Shown: positions 25,944-35,211, numbered from the stretch's first letter. The stretch: 64,000 nt of DNA from Rudanella lutea DSM 19387 (GCF_000383955.1 NZ_KB913013.1:3243694-3307693), one strand, 5' to 3'. Numbers and translations: made by a program. Notes: a model not told the origin generated them from the sequence alone.

Positions 25944-26017
25944 AGAGTGAAAGAGCGAAAGAGTGGCAGAGCGACCAGGTGATGCCTTTTTCGCTCTTTC
26001 ACTCTTTCACTCTTTCG
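25942..26017. repeat. octamer-repeat inverted element (copy B) between kinase and regulator
   Basis: AAAGAGTG, AAAGAGCG, AAAGAGTG, GCAGAGCG (25942-25973) is mirrored by CGCTCTTT, CACTCTTT, CACTCTTT (25992-26015). It begins in the kinase stop codon and ends six bases before the regulator ATG. The same octamers form the element at 63064-63110. Confidence 0.75.
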
Positions 26018-26023
26018 ATTTTT

Positions 26024-27685
26024 ATGCGACTTCCCATCATTTTAGCCATCGACGACGATCAGCAAGTGCTCGAAGCCGTTCGGCGCGATCTGCGGCAGCA
26101 ATACCGTCAGCAATACCGAATTATGGCAACAACGTCGGCGCAGGAGGCTCTCGACTCGTTGCCGGGTCTACAGCGTAAAGGCGATGAAGTGGCGGTGTTT
26201 TTATCCGATCAGCGGATGCCCGAAATGGCTGGTGTTGATTTTCTGAAGCAGGCACGGACTGTGTTTCCCAATGCAAAACGGGTGCTCATAACGGCCTATT
26301 CGGATACCGAGGCCGCTATACGGGCTATCAACGAGGTTCAGCTCGATTACTACATCACCAAACCCTGGGACCCGCCCGAAGAAAAACTATTTCCGATTCT
26401 CGACGAACTGCTTACCGACTGGCGCTCCAATTACCGGCCCTCGTTTGAGGGGCTCCGGCTGATTGGTTACCAGTTTTCACCCTTGTCGCATGAACTAAAG
26501 GATTTTCTGGCCGGTAACCTGTTTCCGTACCAATGGCTCGATGTCGAGACTAACCCCGACGCACAGAAGTTGCTTCAGGTACATGCGCTGACGCCCGCTG
26601 ACCTACCTGTGGTGCTCGTGGATGAAGAGCACGTTCTTAAGCGACCTACCCTGAGTGAGTTGGGCGAAAAAATTGGGCTCAACCCAAAGGCGTCGCGGGC
26701 GCTGTACGACTTGGCTATTATCGGGGCTGGCCCCGCCGGGCTGGCTGCGGCTGTGTACGGAGGTTCGGAGGGGCTAAAAACGATCCTGATCGATAAGCGG
26801 GCACCCGGTGGTCAGGCGGGCACGAGTTCGCGGATTGAGAACTATCTGGGCTTTCCAAACGGGTTGAGCGGTGCCGAGCTGACCCGGCGGGCCATTGCGC
26901 AGGCCCAGCGGTTTGGGGTGGAGTTTCTGGCCCCGCAGGAGGTGGTTTCGATTAAGTCAGAGGGGCAATACAAGCGGATTCACATGGCCGACGAAAGTGA
27001 GGTGGTGGCCCGGTCGATTCTGCTAAGTACGGGCGTGTCGTACCGGAAACTTGAAAATGAAAGCCTCGACAAGTTTAGCGGAGCGGGTGTTTACTACGGA
27101 GCCGCTACTACCGAAGCCTATGCGTTTAAAGGGCAACCGGTGTACGTGGTGGGCGGGGGTAACTCGGCTGGTCAGGGGGCCATGTACCTGTCGCGGATGG
27201 CTTCGGAGGTGTTTATCTGCGTCCGGCGCCCTGACCTGACCGAGACCATGTCGCAGTACCTGATTGAGCAGATTGATAACACGCCCAACATTACGGTTTT
27301 GCCGTCTACCGAAGTGGTTGAGGGCGTAGGCGATGAAAAATTGGAGTGCCTGATTCTCGAAAACGTTCAGACCCAAAAACGGCAGACGGTGCCGGCGGCC
27401 GCGTTGTTTATCTTCATTGGGGCCAAACCCCTTACTGACTGGATCGAACTGGATATTCTGAAAGACGAGAAAGGCTTCATCGCCACCGGCCGCGACCTTG
27501 GGCGCTTTGCCGAATACCGGACGGTTTGGAAACAAACGCGTGAGCCGTATTCGCTCGAAACCTGTAGCCCCGGCATTTTTGCGGCTGGCGACGTGCGTGC
27601 GGGGGCTATGAACCGGGTGGCTTCGGCCGTGGGCGAGGGCGCTATGGCGGTCAGCTTCGTGCATAAATATCTGGCCGAGAGCTGA
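26024..27685 (+). CDS. response regulator fused to a thioredoxin-reductase-like FAD oxidoreductase
   Basis: A 553-residue fusion. Residues 1-125 are a receiver domain (acidic pocket near D10-D12, phospho-acceptor D62 in FLSDQRMP, T90, K113). Residues about 140-215 look like a glutaredoxin/thioredoxin fold with the CxxC replaced (GYQFSPLSHEL; DLPVVLVDEEHVL). Residues 228-553 are a thioredoxin reductase fold: FAD loop AIIGAGPAGLAAA, GGQAGTSSRIENYLGFP, NAD(P)H loop VGGGNSAGQGA and the FAD-closing FAAGDVRAG. The active disulfide of true TrxR is missing; the aligned region reads YGAATTEAY. The enzyme can probably bind FAD and NAD(P)H but not reduce thioredoxin. Start is ATG 26024 (MRLPIILAIDDD); longer upstream frames run through repeat DNA. 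Phosphorylation by the adjacent kinase is inferred. Confidence 0.88.
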   Translation: MRLPIILAIDDDQQVLEAVRRDLRQQYRQQYRIMATTSAQEALDSLPGLQRKGDEVAVFLSDQRMPEMAGVDFLKQARTVFPNAKRVLITAYSDTEAAIRAINEVQLDYYITKPWDPPEEKLFPILDELLTDWRSNYRPSFEGLRLIGYQFSPLSHELKDFLAGNLFPYQWLDVETNPDAQKLLQVHALTPADLPVVLVDEEHVLKRPTLSELGEKIGLNPKASRALYDLAIIGAGPAGLAAAVYGGSEGLKTILIDKRAPGGQAGTSSRIENYLGFPNGLSGAELTRRAIAQAQRFGVEFLAPQEVVSIKSEGQYKRIHMADESEVVARSILLSTGVSYRKLENESLDKFSGAGVYYGAATTEAYAFKGQPVYVVGGGNSAGQGAMYLSRMASEVFICVRRPDLTETMSQYLIEQIDNTPNITVLPSTEVVEGVGDEKLECLILENVQTQKRQTVPAAALFIFIGAKPLTDWIELDILKDEKGFIATGRDLGRFAEYRTVWKQTREPYSLETCSPGIFAAGDVRAGAMNRVASAVGEGAMAVSFVHKYLAES

Positions 27686-27700
27686 TGTGCTCTCGGCCAG
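27671..27700. terminator. hairpin overlapping the stop codon, between convergent genes
   Basis: CTGGCCGAGAGC and GCTCTCGGCCAG form a perfect 12-bp stem around TGATGT; the regulator stop codon TGA is in the loop. Only a weak T-run follows (TTTT at 27710), so it may be a terminator or an mRNA-end stabiliser. ftsK converges from the right. Confidence 0.55.
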
Positions 27701-27745
27701 ATGGTGGTGTTTTCCTGAAAAATGTTACGCTGAGGTCAGCTCACC

Positions 27746-30292
27746 TCAACTGCCCAACCGTTTGAGGTGTTCTTCGAGTTGCTGTACGTCGTGGAAGAGT
27801 ACGTCGCGGGCCTTACTCCCCGTAAATGGCCCGACAATACCGGCTGCTTCGAGCTGATCGACGATACGGCCGGCCCGGTTATAACCCAGCTTCAACCGTC
27901 GCTGAATAAGTGAGGTACTACCCTGCTGATGAAGCACGACCATGCGGGCGGCTTCTTCAAACATCGGGTCGCGGTTTTCGAGGTCCACTTCACGCTCATC
28001 GTCAGCATTGCCGCCATCGTCGCCTACAAATTCGGGCAAGAAATAGGCATCGTCATAACCGCGCTGATTGCCTACAAAATCACATACCTCTTCGATCTCG
28101 TTGGTGTCCACAAACGGGCACTGCAACCGGATAATGTCGGAATTCGACGACAGCAGCATGTCGCCCATACCCACCAGTTGTTCGGCGCCCCCGGCATCCA
28201 GAATCGTACGCGAATCAATTTTGGAGGTCACTTTGAACGACAACCGGGCCGGGAAGTTGGCCTTAATAAGGCCCGTAATTACATTGACCGAAGGCCGCTG
28301 AGTAGCCACCACCAGATGAATACCAATGGCCCGCGCCAGCTGGGCAAGCCGGGCAATGGGTTGCTCCACTTCTTTACCGGCGGTCATCATCAGGTCGGCC
28401 AACTCGTCGATCACCAGCACGATGTACGGCAGGAACCGATGCCCTTTTTCGGGGTTGAGCCGACGGTTAACAAACTTGACGTTGTACTCTTTCAGGTTCC
28501 GGCAATTGGCGTCTTTGAGCAGGTTGTACCGGTTATCCATCTCGATACAAAGCGAGTTGAGCGTATTCACCACCTTTTTGGTGTCGGTGATGATAGCCTC
28601 GTCGGTATCGGGCAGCTTGGCCAGAAAATGCCGTTCGATGCGGTTAAACAAGGTAAGTTCTACCTTTTTCGGGTCAACCAGTACAAACTTGAGCTGAGCC
28701 GGGTGCTTCTTGTAAATCAGCGACGTCAGCAGTACGTTCAAACCCACCGATTTACCCTGACCCGTAGCCCCGGCCATGAGCAAGTGGGGCATTTTGGCTA
28801 GATCGGCGAGGTAAATCTCGTTGGAAATCGTTTTGCCCAGTACAATGGGCAGGTCCATATTGGCCTTGGTGAATTTCTCGCTCGTAAGCACCGACCGGAT
28901 AGAGACCATCTCCCGGTTTTTGTTCGGCACCTCAATCCCGATGGTGCCTTTGCCGGGCATGGGTGCAATAATCCGGATACCCAGCGCGGCTAAGCTCAGG
29001 GCAATGTCGTCTTCGAGGTTCTTGATTTTGGAGATTCGTACCCCATCGGCCGGAATAATCTCGTACAGCGTGACCGTAGGCCCCACTTCGGCAAAGATTT
29101 TCTTGATGCCGATGCCAAACTTGAGCAGCGTATCTTCAATCTTGTTCTTGTTCTCTTCCAGTTCCACTTCCGACACCTGCGCTTTACCCTTGTTGGGGTA
29201 ATCGGTCAGTAATTCGGCTGTAGGGTATTGGTAGCTGGGCAGATCAAGCGTTGGGTCGTAAAGGCCGTGCGTAGCTACCAGGTCAATCTCTTCCTCGGCT
29301 ACATCAACGTCAAATACCGGGGTCGTGGCAGGAGGTTCCTCGCCTGTTTCGGCATTGTTCTTCACAATCAGGGTGGTTCCTACCGATGCTACGGGCGACG
29401 TCACCGGTTCGGGCCGGGTGCGAAGTGGTTCGGGCTCAGGTTCAGGCTCTACGTCCTCGGTCTGAACGGGCTCGGGCCGTGTCGGCCCAGCCGGAATTTC
29501 TTCGACTACAGCAGAGGCACTCGCACGGGGCGCATTGGTTGATGTGGGTTTGACTGGTGCCGGTTCGTCGTTTTCATCCTCATCGTATTCGTCCAATGTG
29601 CCGTCGGAGCCCGAATCAGGCGATGGTGAACGTTGGCCCAGCGTACGCAACCACGGCAACGAGGTAACGTTGAAGAAAAAGACAATAAACAGAAACAGCA
29701 GAAAGACAACAAGGGCCAGGCTACCCCAGCCAAGGAGGCTCTGCAACAGGGCATTCAGCTCGTAGCCGATACCACCGCACCAAATGCTACCCTCGGCAAC
29801 GGAGTCGGTTGCCAACACGAAATACCCGGTAAACAGGCTGATCCAAAGCATTCCGAAGAGGGTAGCTTTGGTCGTACGGGCCAGCGGTAGCGGTTCAGCA
29901 TTGAACGCCAGTTTGTAGCCCGACAGAAAAACGATCAGCGGTAAGCCCAGGGCTCCAATTCCGAACCAGCGGAAAATAAAAACGTGGCCGATATGTGCGC
30001 CCAGAAGCCCCAGCCAGTTTTTGGCTTCCTGCCCGTTGGTACGCACCGAAACATCGAGGGCGGCATCAACCACACTCTGATCGTCGGTACCGTTGAACAG
30101 ATAGGATATAAACGCAACAAACAAACCCACCGCAACCAGCATCATAAAAACGCCTAAGGTCAGCGTGGAGCGTTGGTCGGTGAGCCATCGGTCGAGCGCA
30201 GCGGCCCAGTCGAACGAGGGTTCACTGGCGGTAGCTGTCTGAGACCGTCGGCGGTTGGCAGGCTGTCGGGGAGAGGCAGTAGACTGGGCCAT
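27746..30292 (-). CDS. ftsK: DNA translocase FtsK
   Basis: An 848-residue septal DNA pump that clears and aligns chromosome termini at division. Four membrane helices occupy roughly residues 45-225, followed by a Pro/Glu-rich linker (about 225-340). The motor domain has Walker A MAGATGQGKSVGLN, Walker B FLPYIVLVIDELADLMM and the LARAIGIHLVVATQRPSV segment. A C-terminal winged-helix gamma domain (TSLIQRRLKLGYNRAGRIVDQLEAAGIVGP) should read polar KOPS-like DNA motifs. Length and order are as expected for bacteroidete FtsK. Start ATG 30292. pyrD and cysM follow upstream on the same strand with gaps of about 100 bases. Confidence 0.95.
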   Translation of the reverse strand: MAQSTASPRQPANRRRSQTATASEPSFDWAAALDRWLTDQRSTLTLGVFMMLVAVGLFVAFISYLFNGTDDQSVVDAALDVSVRTNGQEAKNWLGLLGAHIGHVFIFRWFGIGALGLPLIVFLSGYKLAFNAEPLPLARTTKATLFGMLWISLFTGYFVLATDSVAEGSIWCGGIGYELNALLQSLLGWGSLALVVFLLFLFIVFFFNVTSLPWLRTLGQRSPSPDSGSDGTLDEYDEDENDEPAPVKPTSTNAPRASASAVVEEIPAGPTRPEPVQTEDVEPEPEPEPLRTRPEPVTSPVASVGTTLIVKNNAETGEEPPATTPVFDVDVAEEEIDLVATHGLYDPTLDLPSYQYPTAELLTDYPNKGKAQVSEVELEENKNKIEDTLLKFGIGIKKIFAEVGPTVTLYEIIPADGVRISKIKNLEDDIALSLAALGIRIIAPMPGKGTIGIEVPNKNREMVSIRSVLTSEKFTKANMDLPIVLGKTISNEIYLADLAKMPHLLMAGATGQGKSVGLNVLLTSLIYKKHPAQLKFVLVDPKKVELTLFNRIERHFLAKLPDTDEAIITDTKKVVNTLNSLCIEMDNRYNLLKDANCRNLKEYNVKFVNRRLNPEKGHRFLPYIVLVIDELADLMMTAGKEVEQPIARLAQLARAIGIHLVVATQRPSVNVITGLIKANFPARLSFKVTSKIDSRTILDAGGAEQLVGMGDMLLSSNSDIIRLQCPFVDTNEIEEVCDFVGNQRGYDDAYFLPEFVGDDGGNADDEREVDLENRDPMFEEAARMVVLHQQGSTSLIQRRLKLGYNRAGRIVDQLEAAGIVGPFTGSKARDVLFHDVQQLEEHLKRLGS

Positions 30293-30397
30293 GATGGGTT
30301 AGAAAGGTGGCTTCAGAAGTAAATTTCCGCGTTTTTACGGAGATGCCGAATGGCTAACGCAAAAAATCCTGAATGATTGCCGCAAATCGCTTCACGG

Positions 30398-31459
30398 TCA
30401 GCCCCGAAACGATTCATCGCGGAGTAATCCCTCGCAAATTCGTTTGGCCATTCCCGGTCCTTCGTAAATAAATCCGGTGTACACCTGCACAAGCGATGCC
30501 CCTGCCCGCAATTTTTCGAGGGCGTCCTGGGCGGTAAAAATGCCGCCAACGCCAATAATCGGGAATGCCCCGCCCGACTGCTGATGCAGGTAGCGGATCA
30601 CTTCGGTAGCGCGTTCGCGGACGGGCCGACCACTTACTCCACCGGCTCCCATCTCGGCAATTGTAGCGGCCGGCGTATGTAGGCCCTCCCGGCTAATGGT
30701 GGTATTGGTAGCAATGACCCCCGCAATCCGGGTCTCGACGACAATAGCGATAATATCGTCCAGTTGCGAATTGGTTAGGTCAGGGGCAATTTTAAGCAGA
30801 ATGGGTTTCGGACTGACGCGGCTGCGGGTAGCTATAGTTTGGTTTTCCCCCTGTAAAGCCTGAAGCAGGAGAGTGAGTGGTTCGCGCTCCTGTAAATCGC
30901 GCAGGCCGGGCGTATTAGGCGAACTCACGTTGACCACGAAATAATCGACTACGTCGAATAATTCACAAAAACTGATCAGGTAATCGTCGAGGGCGTTTTC
31001 GTTAGGGGTATCCTTGTTCTTGCCAATGTTACCGCCCACAATCAGGCCCGCCGGTCGGTTGCGGAGCCGACCCGCTGCCGGGCCTGCTCCCTTGTTGTTG
31101 AAACCCATTCGGTTGATGAGTCCGCCATCGGCCTTGAGCCGAAACAGCCGGGGCTGCGGGTTGCCCGGTTGAGGGCGGGGGGTAACCGTTCCAATTTCGA
31201 TGAAACCGAAGCCCAGGGCATTCAGTTCGGGCACCAGTTCCGCGTTTTTATCAAAACCAGCTGCCATACCCACGGGATTTGGGAAATCAATACCAAACAC
31301 GGTGCGCCGTAAACGTGGGTCATTCACTGTGTACAGTGAGCGGGCCAATCCGCGCATACCCGGTACAGACAGAATTAGTTTGAGGGCAGAGGTGGCAAAG
31401 TGATGAACAGCCTCGGCATCGAAGCGAAACAGAAGGGGCAGAACCAAACGCTTGTACAT
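30398..31459 (-). CDS. pyrD: quinone-dependent dihydroorotate dehydrogenase (class 2)
   Basis: A 353-residue FMN enzyme oxidising dihydroorotate to orotate in pyrimidine synthesis, passing electrons to membrane quinone. The N-terminal amphipathic helix region ([22 protein letters not shown]) marks class 2; [20 protein letters not shown], the catalytic-Ser segment [16 protein letters not shown] and the FMN-phosphate motif [24 protein letters not shown] are intact. Length is normal. Start ATG 31459. Confidence 0.95.
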   Translation of the reverse strand: MYKRLVLPLLFRFDAEAVHHFATSALKLILSVPGMRGLARSLYTVNDPRLRRTVFGIDFPNPVGMAAGFDKNAELVPELNALGFGFIEIGTVTPRPQPGNPQPRLFRLKADGGLINRMGFNNKGAGPAAGRLRNRPAGLIVGGNIGKNKDTPNENALDDYLISFCELFDVVDYFVVNVSSPNTPGLRDLQEREPLTLLLQALQGENQTIATRSRVSPKPILLKIAPDLTNSQLDDIIAIVVETRIAGVIATNTTISREGLHTPAATIAEMGAGGVSGRPVRERATEVIRYLHQQSGGAFPIIGVGGIFTAQDALEKLRAGASLVQVYTGFIYEGPGMAKRICEGLLRDESFRG

Positions 31460-31557
31460 GCTACAAAGGTACGGGCTAAATGTCAGACCGTAGAAACAGC
31501 AGCATGGCTAAACCCGGTAAATTGCACGACCGTGGGCAGGCAAATGGCTGTGCCGGC

Positions 31558-32445
31558 CTACCCAAATAAGCCAGATGACAGGTAACGGTCGCCCCGGTCG
31601 CAAATGATGCACACAACCGTGCCATGATCCAGCTCATCCATAAGTTGTAAGGCAGCCCAAACGGCTCCTCCGCTGCTCATGCCCGCAAAAACGCCCTCTT
31701 CCTGCGCCAGCCGCCGGGTGGTAGCAACCGCGTCGGTCTCAGAAACTTCAATGATTCGGTCGACGCGCTGCGGCTCGAAAATCTGTGGCAGGTACTCGAC
31801 CGGCCATTTTCGGATCCCCGGAATCGACGAGCCATCGGTGGGTTGGCAACCCACAATCTGAATCGCCGGGTTCTGCTCTTTCAGGTAGCGCGAGGTGCCC
31901 ATAATGGTACCGGTAGTGCCCATCGATGAGACAAAGTGGGTAACCTGCCCATCGGTATCGCGCCAGATTTCGGGTCCGGTAGTGCGGTAGTGTGCCAGAT
32001 AATTGTCGGGGTTGGCAAACTGATTGAGCATCAGAAAACCCCCTTTCTGAACCTGCTCTTCGGCGTAATCGCGTGCGCTCTCGATGGTTTCCGTCAGAGT
32101 GACGGTGGCCCCGAAGGCCTCCATGGTCAGCACACGTTCGCGGGTTGAGTTTTTGGGCATGGCCAGCTCAATCTCAACCCCAAACAGCCGGGCAATCATA
32201 GCTAAGGCAATGCCTGTGTTGCCGCTCGTAGCCTCAATGAGTCGGGTGCCCGGCTTTAGTTCGCCCCGGTCTATGGCCCCCTTGATCATACTGTAGGCAG
32301 CCCGGTCTTTCACGCTGCCACCGGGATTGTGGCCTTCCAGTTTACCCAGCAGTCGCACATGGCGGTGTGGGCGGGCAGGCGTAGCGGTCAAGCGGTTGAG
32401 TTCGACGAGGGGGGTGTTACCGACAAGGTCAAGTAGAGAGGCCAT
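31558..32445 (-). CDS. cysM: cysteine synthase B-type (O-acetylserine sulfhydrylase)
   Basis: A 295-residue PLP enzyme making cysteine from O-acetylserine and sulfide or thiosulfate. Visible features are LLDLVGNTPLVELNRL at the start, the PLP lysine in NPGGSVKDRAAYSMI, the substrate loop EATSGNTGIALAM and the PLP-phosphate loop SSMGTTGTIMGTSRYL. The shorter size and lack of the CysK C-terminal extension favour CysM. The ATG at 32445 (MASLLDLV) is chosen over the upstream ATG at 32472 because homologues start just before LLDLVGNTP. Confidence 0.9.
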   Translation of the reverse strand: MASLLDLVGNTPLVELNRLTATPARPHRHVRLLGKLEGHNPGGSVKDRAAYSMIKGAIDRGELKPGTRLIEATSGNTGIALAMIARLFGVEIELAMPKNSTRERVLTMEAFGATVTLTETIESARDYAEEQVQKGGFLMLNQFANPDNYLAHYRTTGPEIWRDTDGQVTHFVSSMGTTGTIMGTSRYLKEQNPAIQIVGCQPTDGSSIPGIRKWPVEYLPQIFEPQRVDRIIEVSETDAVATTRRLAQEEGVFAGMSSGGAVWAALQLMDELDHGTVVCIICDRGDRYLSSGLFG

Positions 32446-32660
32446 ACGTATCGAGTTAAGCTTTGTTATCAAAGGCTATGCGCTGTCAATTAGTTCTCAG
32501 AAACGTCCGGAACCAGCACTTATGACGGGCATAAACCCGATCTGACTACGTATTTCTACGCGAAATAACAGTACGTGTAGGTATATAGGACGAAAATTAT
32601 GATATTTACCATGTCGCCGGAAAGTTGCCTTGCCGAGCGGTACTATATCCATCTCATTTA

Positions 32661-33098
32661 ATGAAATCTCAATTGACCACACTTCCGTTGGCATCCAACG
32701 AGCTGGAAGCCGTTGCACGTCAACTCCAGATGGCCGAACTCACCTTGCCATTCTGGGGCTATCGCAAGCCCATGCCTATTCACCGGATTGTTCGGTTAGA
32801 AGGCGAAGGAAATTACACGCACTTTTACTTTAACGATGGCACCAAGCTCATCGTTTCGCTGACGCTCAAACGGATTGAAAGCCGTTTACCCGCCAATGTT
32901 TTTGCACGCTCTCATAAGAAGAACCTGATCAATCTACTGTATTTGCGGGAGGTTCGGTCCAAGCGACACCCATTTATGGTGGGTTTGTCAAACGGCGATT
33001 ATGTGGAGGTCTCGCGTCGGAAAGCCGCACAGTTTTACCGGCAGATTGAGACGTTTCAACAGCAGATGAACCTGCTACGAAATGTACCCGTAGCGTAA
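32661..33098 (+). CDS. LytTR-domain DNA-binding protein
   Basis: A 145-residue protein consisting of a short N-terminal extension and a LytTR domain: HRIVRLEGEGNYTHFYFNDGTKLIVSLTLKRIESRLP, ARSHKKNLINLLYLREVRSKR and VEVSRRKAAQFYRQI. There is no receiver domain or membrane segment, so it is an orphan regulator. A TTG-initiated longer form (32625) exists, but the ATG at 32661 gives a cleaner start. It diverges from cysM and converges on the acyl-CoA ligase gene; no target can be assigned. Confidence 0.85.
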   Translation: MKSQLTTLPLASNELEAVARQLQMAELTLPFWGYRKPMPIHRIVRLEGEGNYTHFYFNDGTKLIVSLTLKRIESRLPANVFARSHKKNLINLLYLREVRSKRHPFMVGLSNGDYVEVSRRKAAQFYRQIETFQQQMNLLRNVPVA

Positions 33099-33102
33099 AC
33101 AA

Positions 33103-33209
33103 ACGTGGCTTACTGTTTCGTACCAATCGGCGTTTATGCAACGTCGTCAGATACTGAACAGCAAGCCACGTTCGTTTTTGGCCCGGTGGTGAGCTCTCAC
33201 CATCGGGCC
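33103..33209. terminator. tandem hairpins between convergent lytTR and acyl-CoA ligase genes
   Basis: A first pair, ACGTGGCTTACTGTT (33103-33117) and AACAGCAAGCCACGT (33157-33171), is followed by TTCGTTTTT. A second, GGCCCGGTGGTGAG/CTCACCATCGGGCC (33180-33209), is an almost perfect palindrome. Together they probably terminate both genes. Confidence 0.65.
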
Positions 33210-33227
33210 AATCACACTGCCAGACGC

Positions 33228-34934
33228 TTACTTCTTTAATTTCGCCAGCTCTTCTTCGCGCAGCGGTCGGCGCAGAATTTTGCCTACGTTCGATTTCGGC
33301 AGTTCGGTTCGGAATTCGATATGCTTAGGCACTTTGTAAGCCGTGAGGTTTTCGCGGCAGTAACGAGTAATTGAATCTTCGGTCAAGGCTTCGTCTTTCT
33401 TAACGACGAAAATTTTAACCGTCTCGCCCGACTTTTCGTTGGGAACGCCCACACAGGCTACTTCCAGCACACCGGGGCATTGGCTCACAACCTCTTCAAT
33501 TTCGTTGGGATACACGTTGAAACCCGATACCAGAATCATATCCTTCTTCCGGTCCACGATTTTAAAATACCCGTCGGCGGTCATCACACCAATGTCGCCG
33601 GTCTTGAACCAGCCATCCTCCAGCACCTTGGCCGATTCGTCGGGTCGGTTGTAGTAGCCTCCAAACACCTGCGGACCTTTCGCCCAGATTTCGCCGGGTT
33701 CGCCCAGAGCAGCTTCGGTACCGTCTTCCGTCACACACTTCATGTACGTACTTGGCCAGGGGATGCCGATAGTGCCCACCCGGTTGCCTTCTTCCGTAAC
33801 CGTGTTAGAACACAGCACCGGCGAGGTTTCCGACAGGCCGTACCCTTCGGCGGGTTTGTTGCCGGTCAGTTTCTGCCAGCGGTCGGCTACTGATGTTTGC
33901 AGGGCCATTCCCCCCGCCGACGTGATGCGCAGCTCGCTAAAGTCGACTTCGTTGATGCGGGGGTGGTTTAGCAGACCATTGTACAGCGTATTGAGCCCCG
34001 TAAACGCTGTGATTTTGTATTTCTTCAGGTCGTCGATAAAGGCGTTGAGGTCACGCGGGTTCGTGATGAGCAGATTCATCGAACCACTCTTCAGCGAAGC
34101 CAGGGCGTTGGTTGTTAACGCATACACGTGGTACAGTGGCAGGGCGGCCACAATGATGCCCTGCCCGTCGGGAACACCGGCAGGCTTCATCCACTCGTCC
34201 TGACAGATCACGTTGGAGATGATGTTCCGGTGTGTCAGAGCGGCCCCTTTCGATACACCTGTGGTTCCGCCCGTGTACTGCACAAAAGCGAGGTCGGTAT
34301 TCTTGATCGCTACCGGTTTGAGTGGCTGCCGGCTGCCGCGGCTCAGGGCGTCGCCAAACGAAATAGCACCCGGCAGGTGGTAAGCCGGCACCATTTTCTT
34401 GACGTATTTGACAACAGCGTTGACAATGAGCTTTTTGGGGAATCCGAGCAGGTCGCCAATTTGGGTGACAATGACGTGCTCGATGGCCGTTTGCGACAGG
34501 ATCTTCTCTAAGTTGCCGGCGAAGTTGGCCAGAATCACGATGGCTTTGGCTCCCGAGTCGTTGAACTGATGCTGCATTTCGCGGGGGGTGTACAGCGGGT
34601 TGGTATTCACAACCGTGAGGCCCGCCCGCAGTGCGCCAAACATAGCAATGGGGTATTGCAGCAAATTGGGCATCTGAATAGCAATACGGTCGCCTTTTTG
34701 CAGTTTCAGGTCGTTCTGAAGGAACGAGGCAAACTGCTGCGAGAGCGTATCCAGCTCACTAAACGTGATTTGTTTGCCCATGCAGGCATAGGCAGGCGCT
34801 GAACTAAACCTCTTGACCCCCTCCTCAATCAAGGCGGCTAATGAAGTATATGAATCAGGGTTGATATCGTGGGGTACACCCGGTGGGTAATGAGCTAACC
34901 AGGGCCGGGTTTGGGTGGGCGTTTGTGACTCCAT
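33228..34934 (-). CDS. long-chain acyl-CoA synthetase (AMP-binding, FadD-like)
   Basis: A 568-residue ANL-superfamily ligase that activates fatty acids to acyl-CoA through an acyl-AMP. The P-loop FVQYTGGTTGVSKGAALTHRN, the GYGLSETSPV motif, GWFKTGDIG and the hinge/C-terminal DRKKDMILVSGFNVYPNEIEEV with the final catalytic lysine in PKSNVGKILRRPLREEE are all present. I chose the ATG at 34934 (MESQTPTQTRPW); the frame upstream reads through promoter-like DNA. An exact TAnnTTTG element lies about 27 bases upstream. With the acyl-CoA dehydrogenase at 17-18 kb it suggests the cell uses fatty acids. Confidence 0.92.
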   Translation of the reverse strand: MESQTPTQTRPWLAHYPPGVPHDINPDSYTSLAALIEEGVKRFSSAPAYACMGKQITFSELDTLSQQFASFLQNDLKLQKGDRIAIQMPNLLQYPIAMFGALRAGLTVVNTNPLYTPREMQHQFNDSGAKAIVILANFAGNLEKILSQTAIEHVIVTQIGDLLGFPKKLIVNAVVKYVKKMVPAYHLPGAISFGDALSRGSRQPLKPVAIKNTDLAFVQYTGGTTGVSKGAALTHRNIISNVICQDEWMKPAGVPDGQGIIVAALPLYHVYALTTNALASLKSGSMNLLITNPRDLNAFIDDLKKYKITAFTGLNTLYNGLLNHPRINEVDFSELRITSAGGMALQTSVADRWQKLTGNKPAEGYGLSETSPVLCSNTVTEEGNRVGTIGIPWPSTYMKCVTEDGTEAALGEPGEIWAKGPQVFGGYYNRPDESAKVLEDGWFKTGDIGVMTADGYFKIVDRKKDMILVSGFNVYPNEIEEVVSQCPGVLEVACVGVPNEKSGETVKIFVVKKDEALTEDSITRYCRENLTAYKVPKHIEFRTELPKSNVGKILRRPLREEELAKLKK

Positions 34935-34960
34935 GTAACGATTGGTTGTACGTTTTAAAG

Positions 34961-34968
34961 CAAAAATA
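34961..34968 (-). promoter_or_regulatory. -7 type element of the acyl-CoA synthetase gene
   Basis: On the minus strand TATTTTTG, an exact TAnnTTTG match, 27 bases before the chosen ATG. A -33 element at ideal spacing is not clear. Confidence 0.4.
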
Positions 34969-35028
34969 AGAAATAAGCAACAAGTACACGTATAAAGCCC
35001 CCGCGAAACAGATTTGTTTAGTGCAATT

Positions 35029-35067
35029 AAAAAGGCCCGGCAGAGCATTTGCTCTGTCGGGCCTTTT
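35029..35067. terminator. terminator after tRNA-Arg
   Basis: AAAAAGGCCCGGCAGAGC and GCTCTGTCGGGCCTTTTT pair around ATTT with one G-T wobble, flanked by A- and T-runs. It lies 9 bases beyond the tRNA 3' end on the minus strand. Confidence 0.85.
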
Positions 35068-35075
35068 TGTGGTTG

Positions 35076-35147
35076 TGCTCCCGAAGGGATTCGAACCCCT
35101 ATCGATGGTACCGGAAACCATAATTCTATCCATTGAACTACGGGAGC
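35076..35147 (-). tRNA. tRNA-Arg (anticodon CCG)
   Basis: The minus strand folds as a cloverleaf: acceptor GCTCCCG/CGGGAGC with discriminator A, anticodon arm ATGGT-TTCCGGT-ACCAT giving anticodon CCG (reads CGG), and T arm GGGGTTCGAATCCC. CCA is not encoded. A good promoter lies upstream and a terminator downstream, so it is a single transcription unit. Confidence 0.95.
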
Positions 35148-35181
35148 CTGTCCGGACAGCTTTATGGGCTGTTTCGGGATG

Positions 35182-35211
35182 CAAAAATAATGAATAATGA
35201 ATACTGAGCAA
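35182..35211 (-). promoter_or_regulatory. promoter of tRNA-Arg, Bacteroidota type
   Basis: On the minus strand a TTG (35209-35211) and TATTTTTG (35182-35189, exact TAnnTTTG) are separated by 19 bases, the spacing typical of the Bacteroidota housekeeping sigma factor. The tRNA begins 35 bases downstream. Confidence 0.6.
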
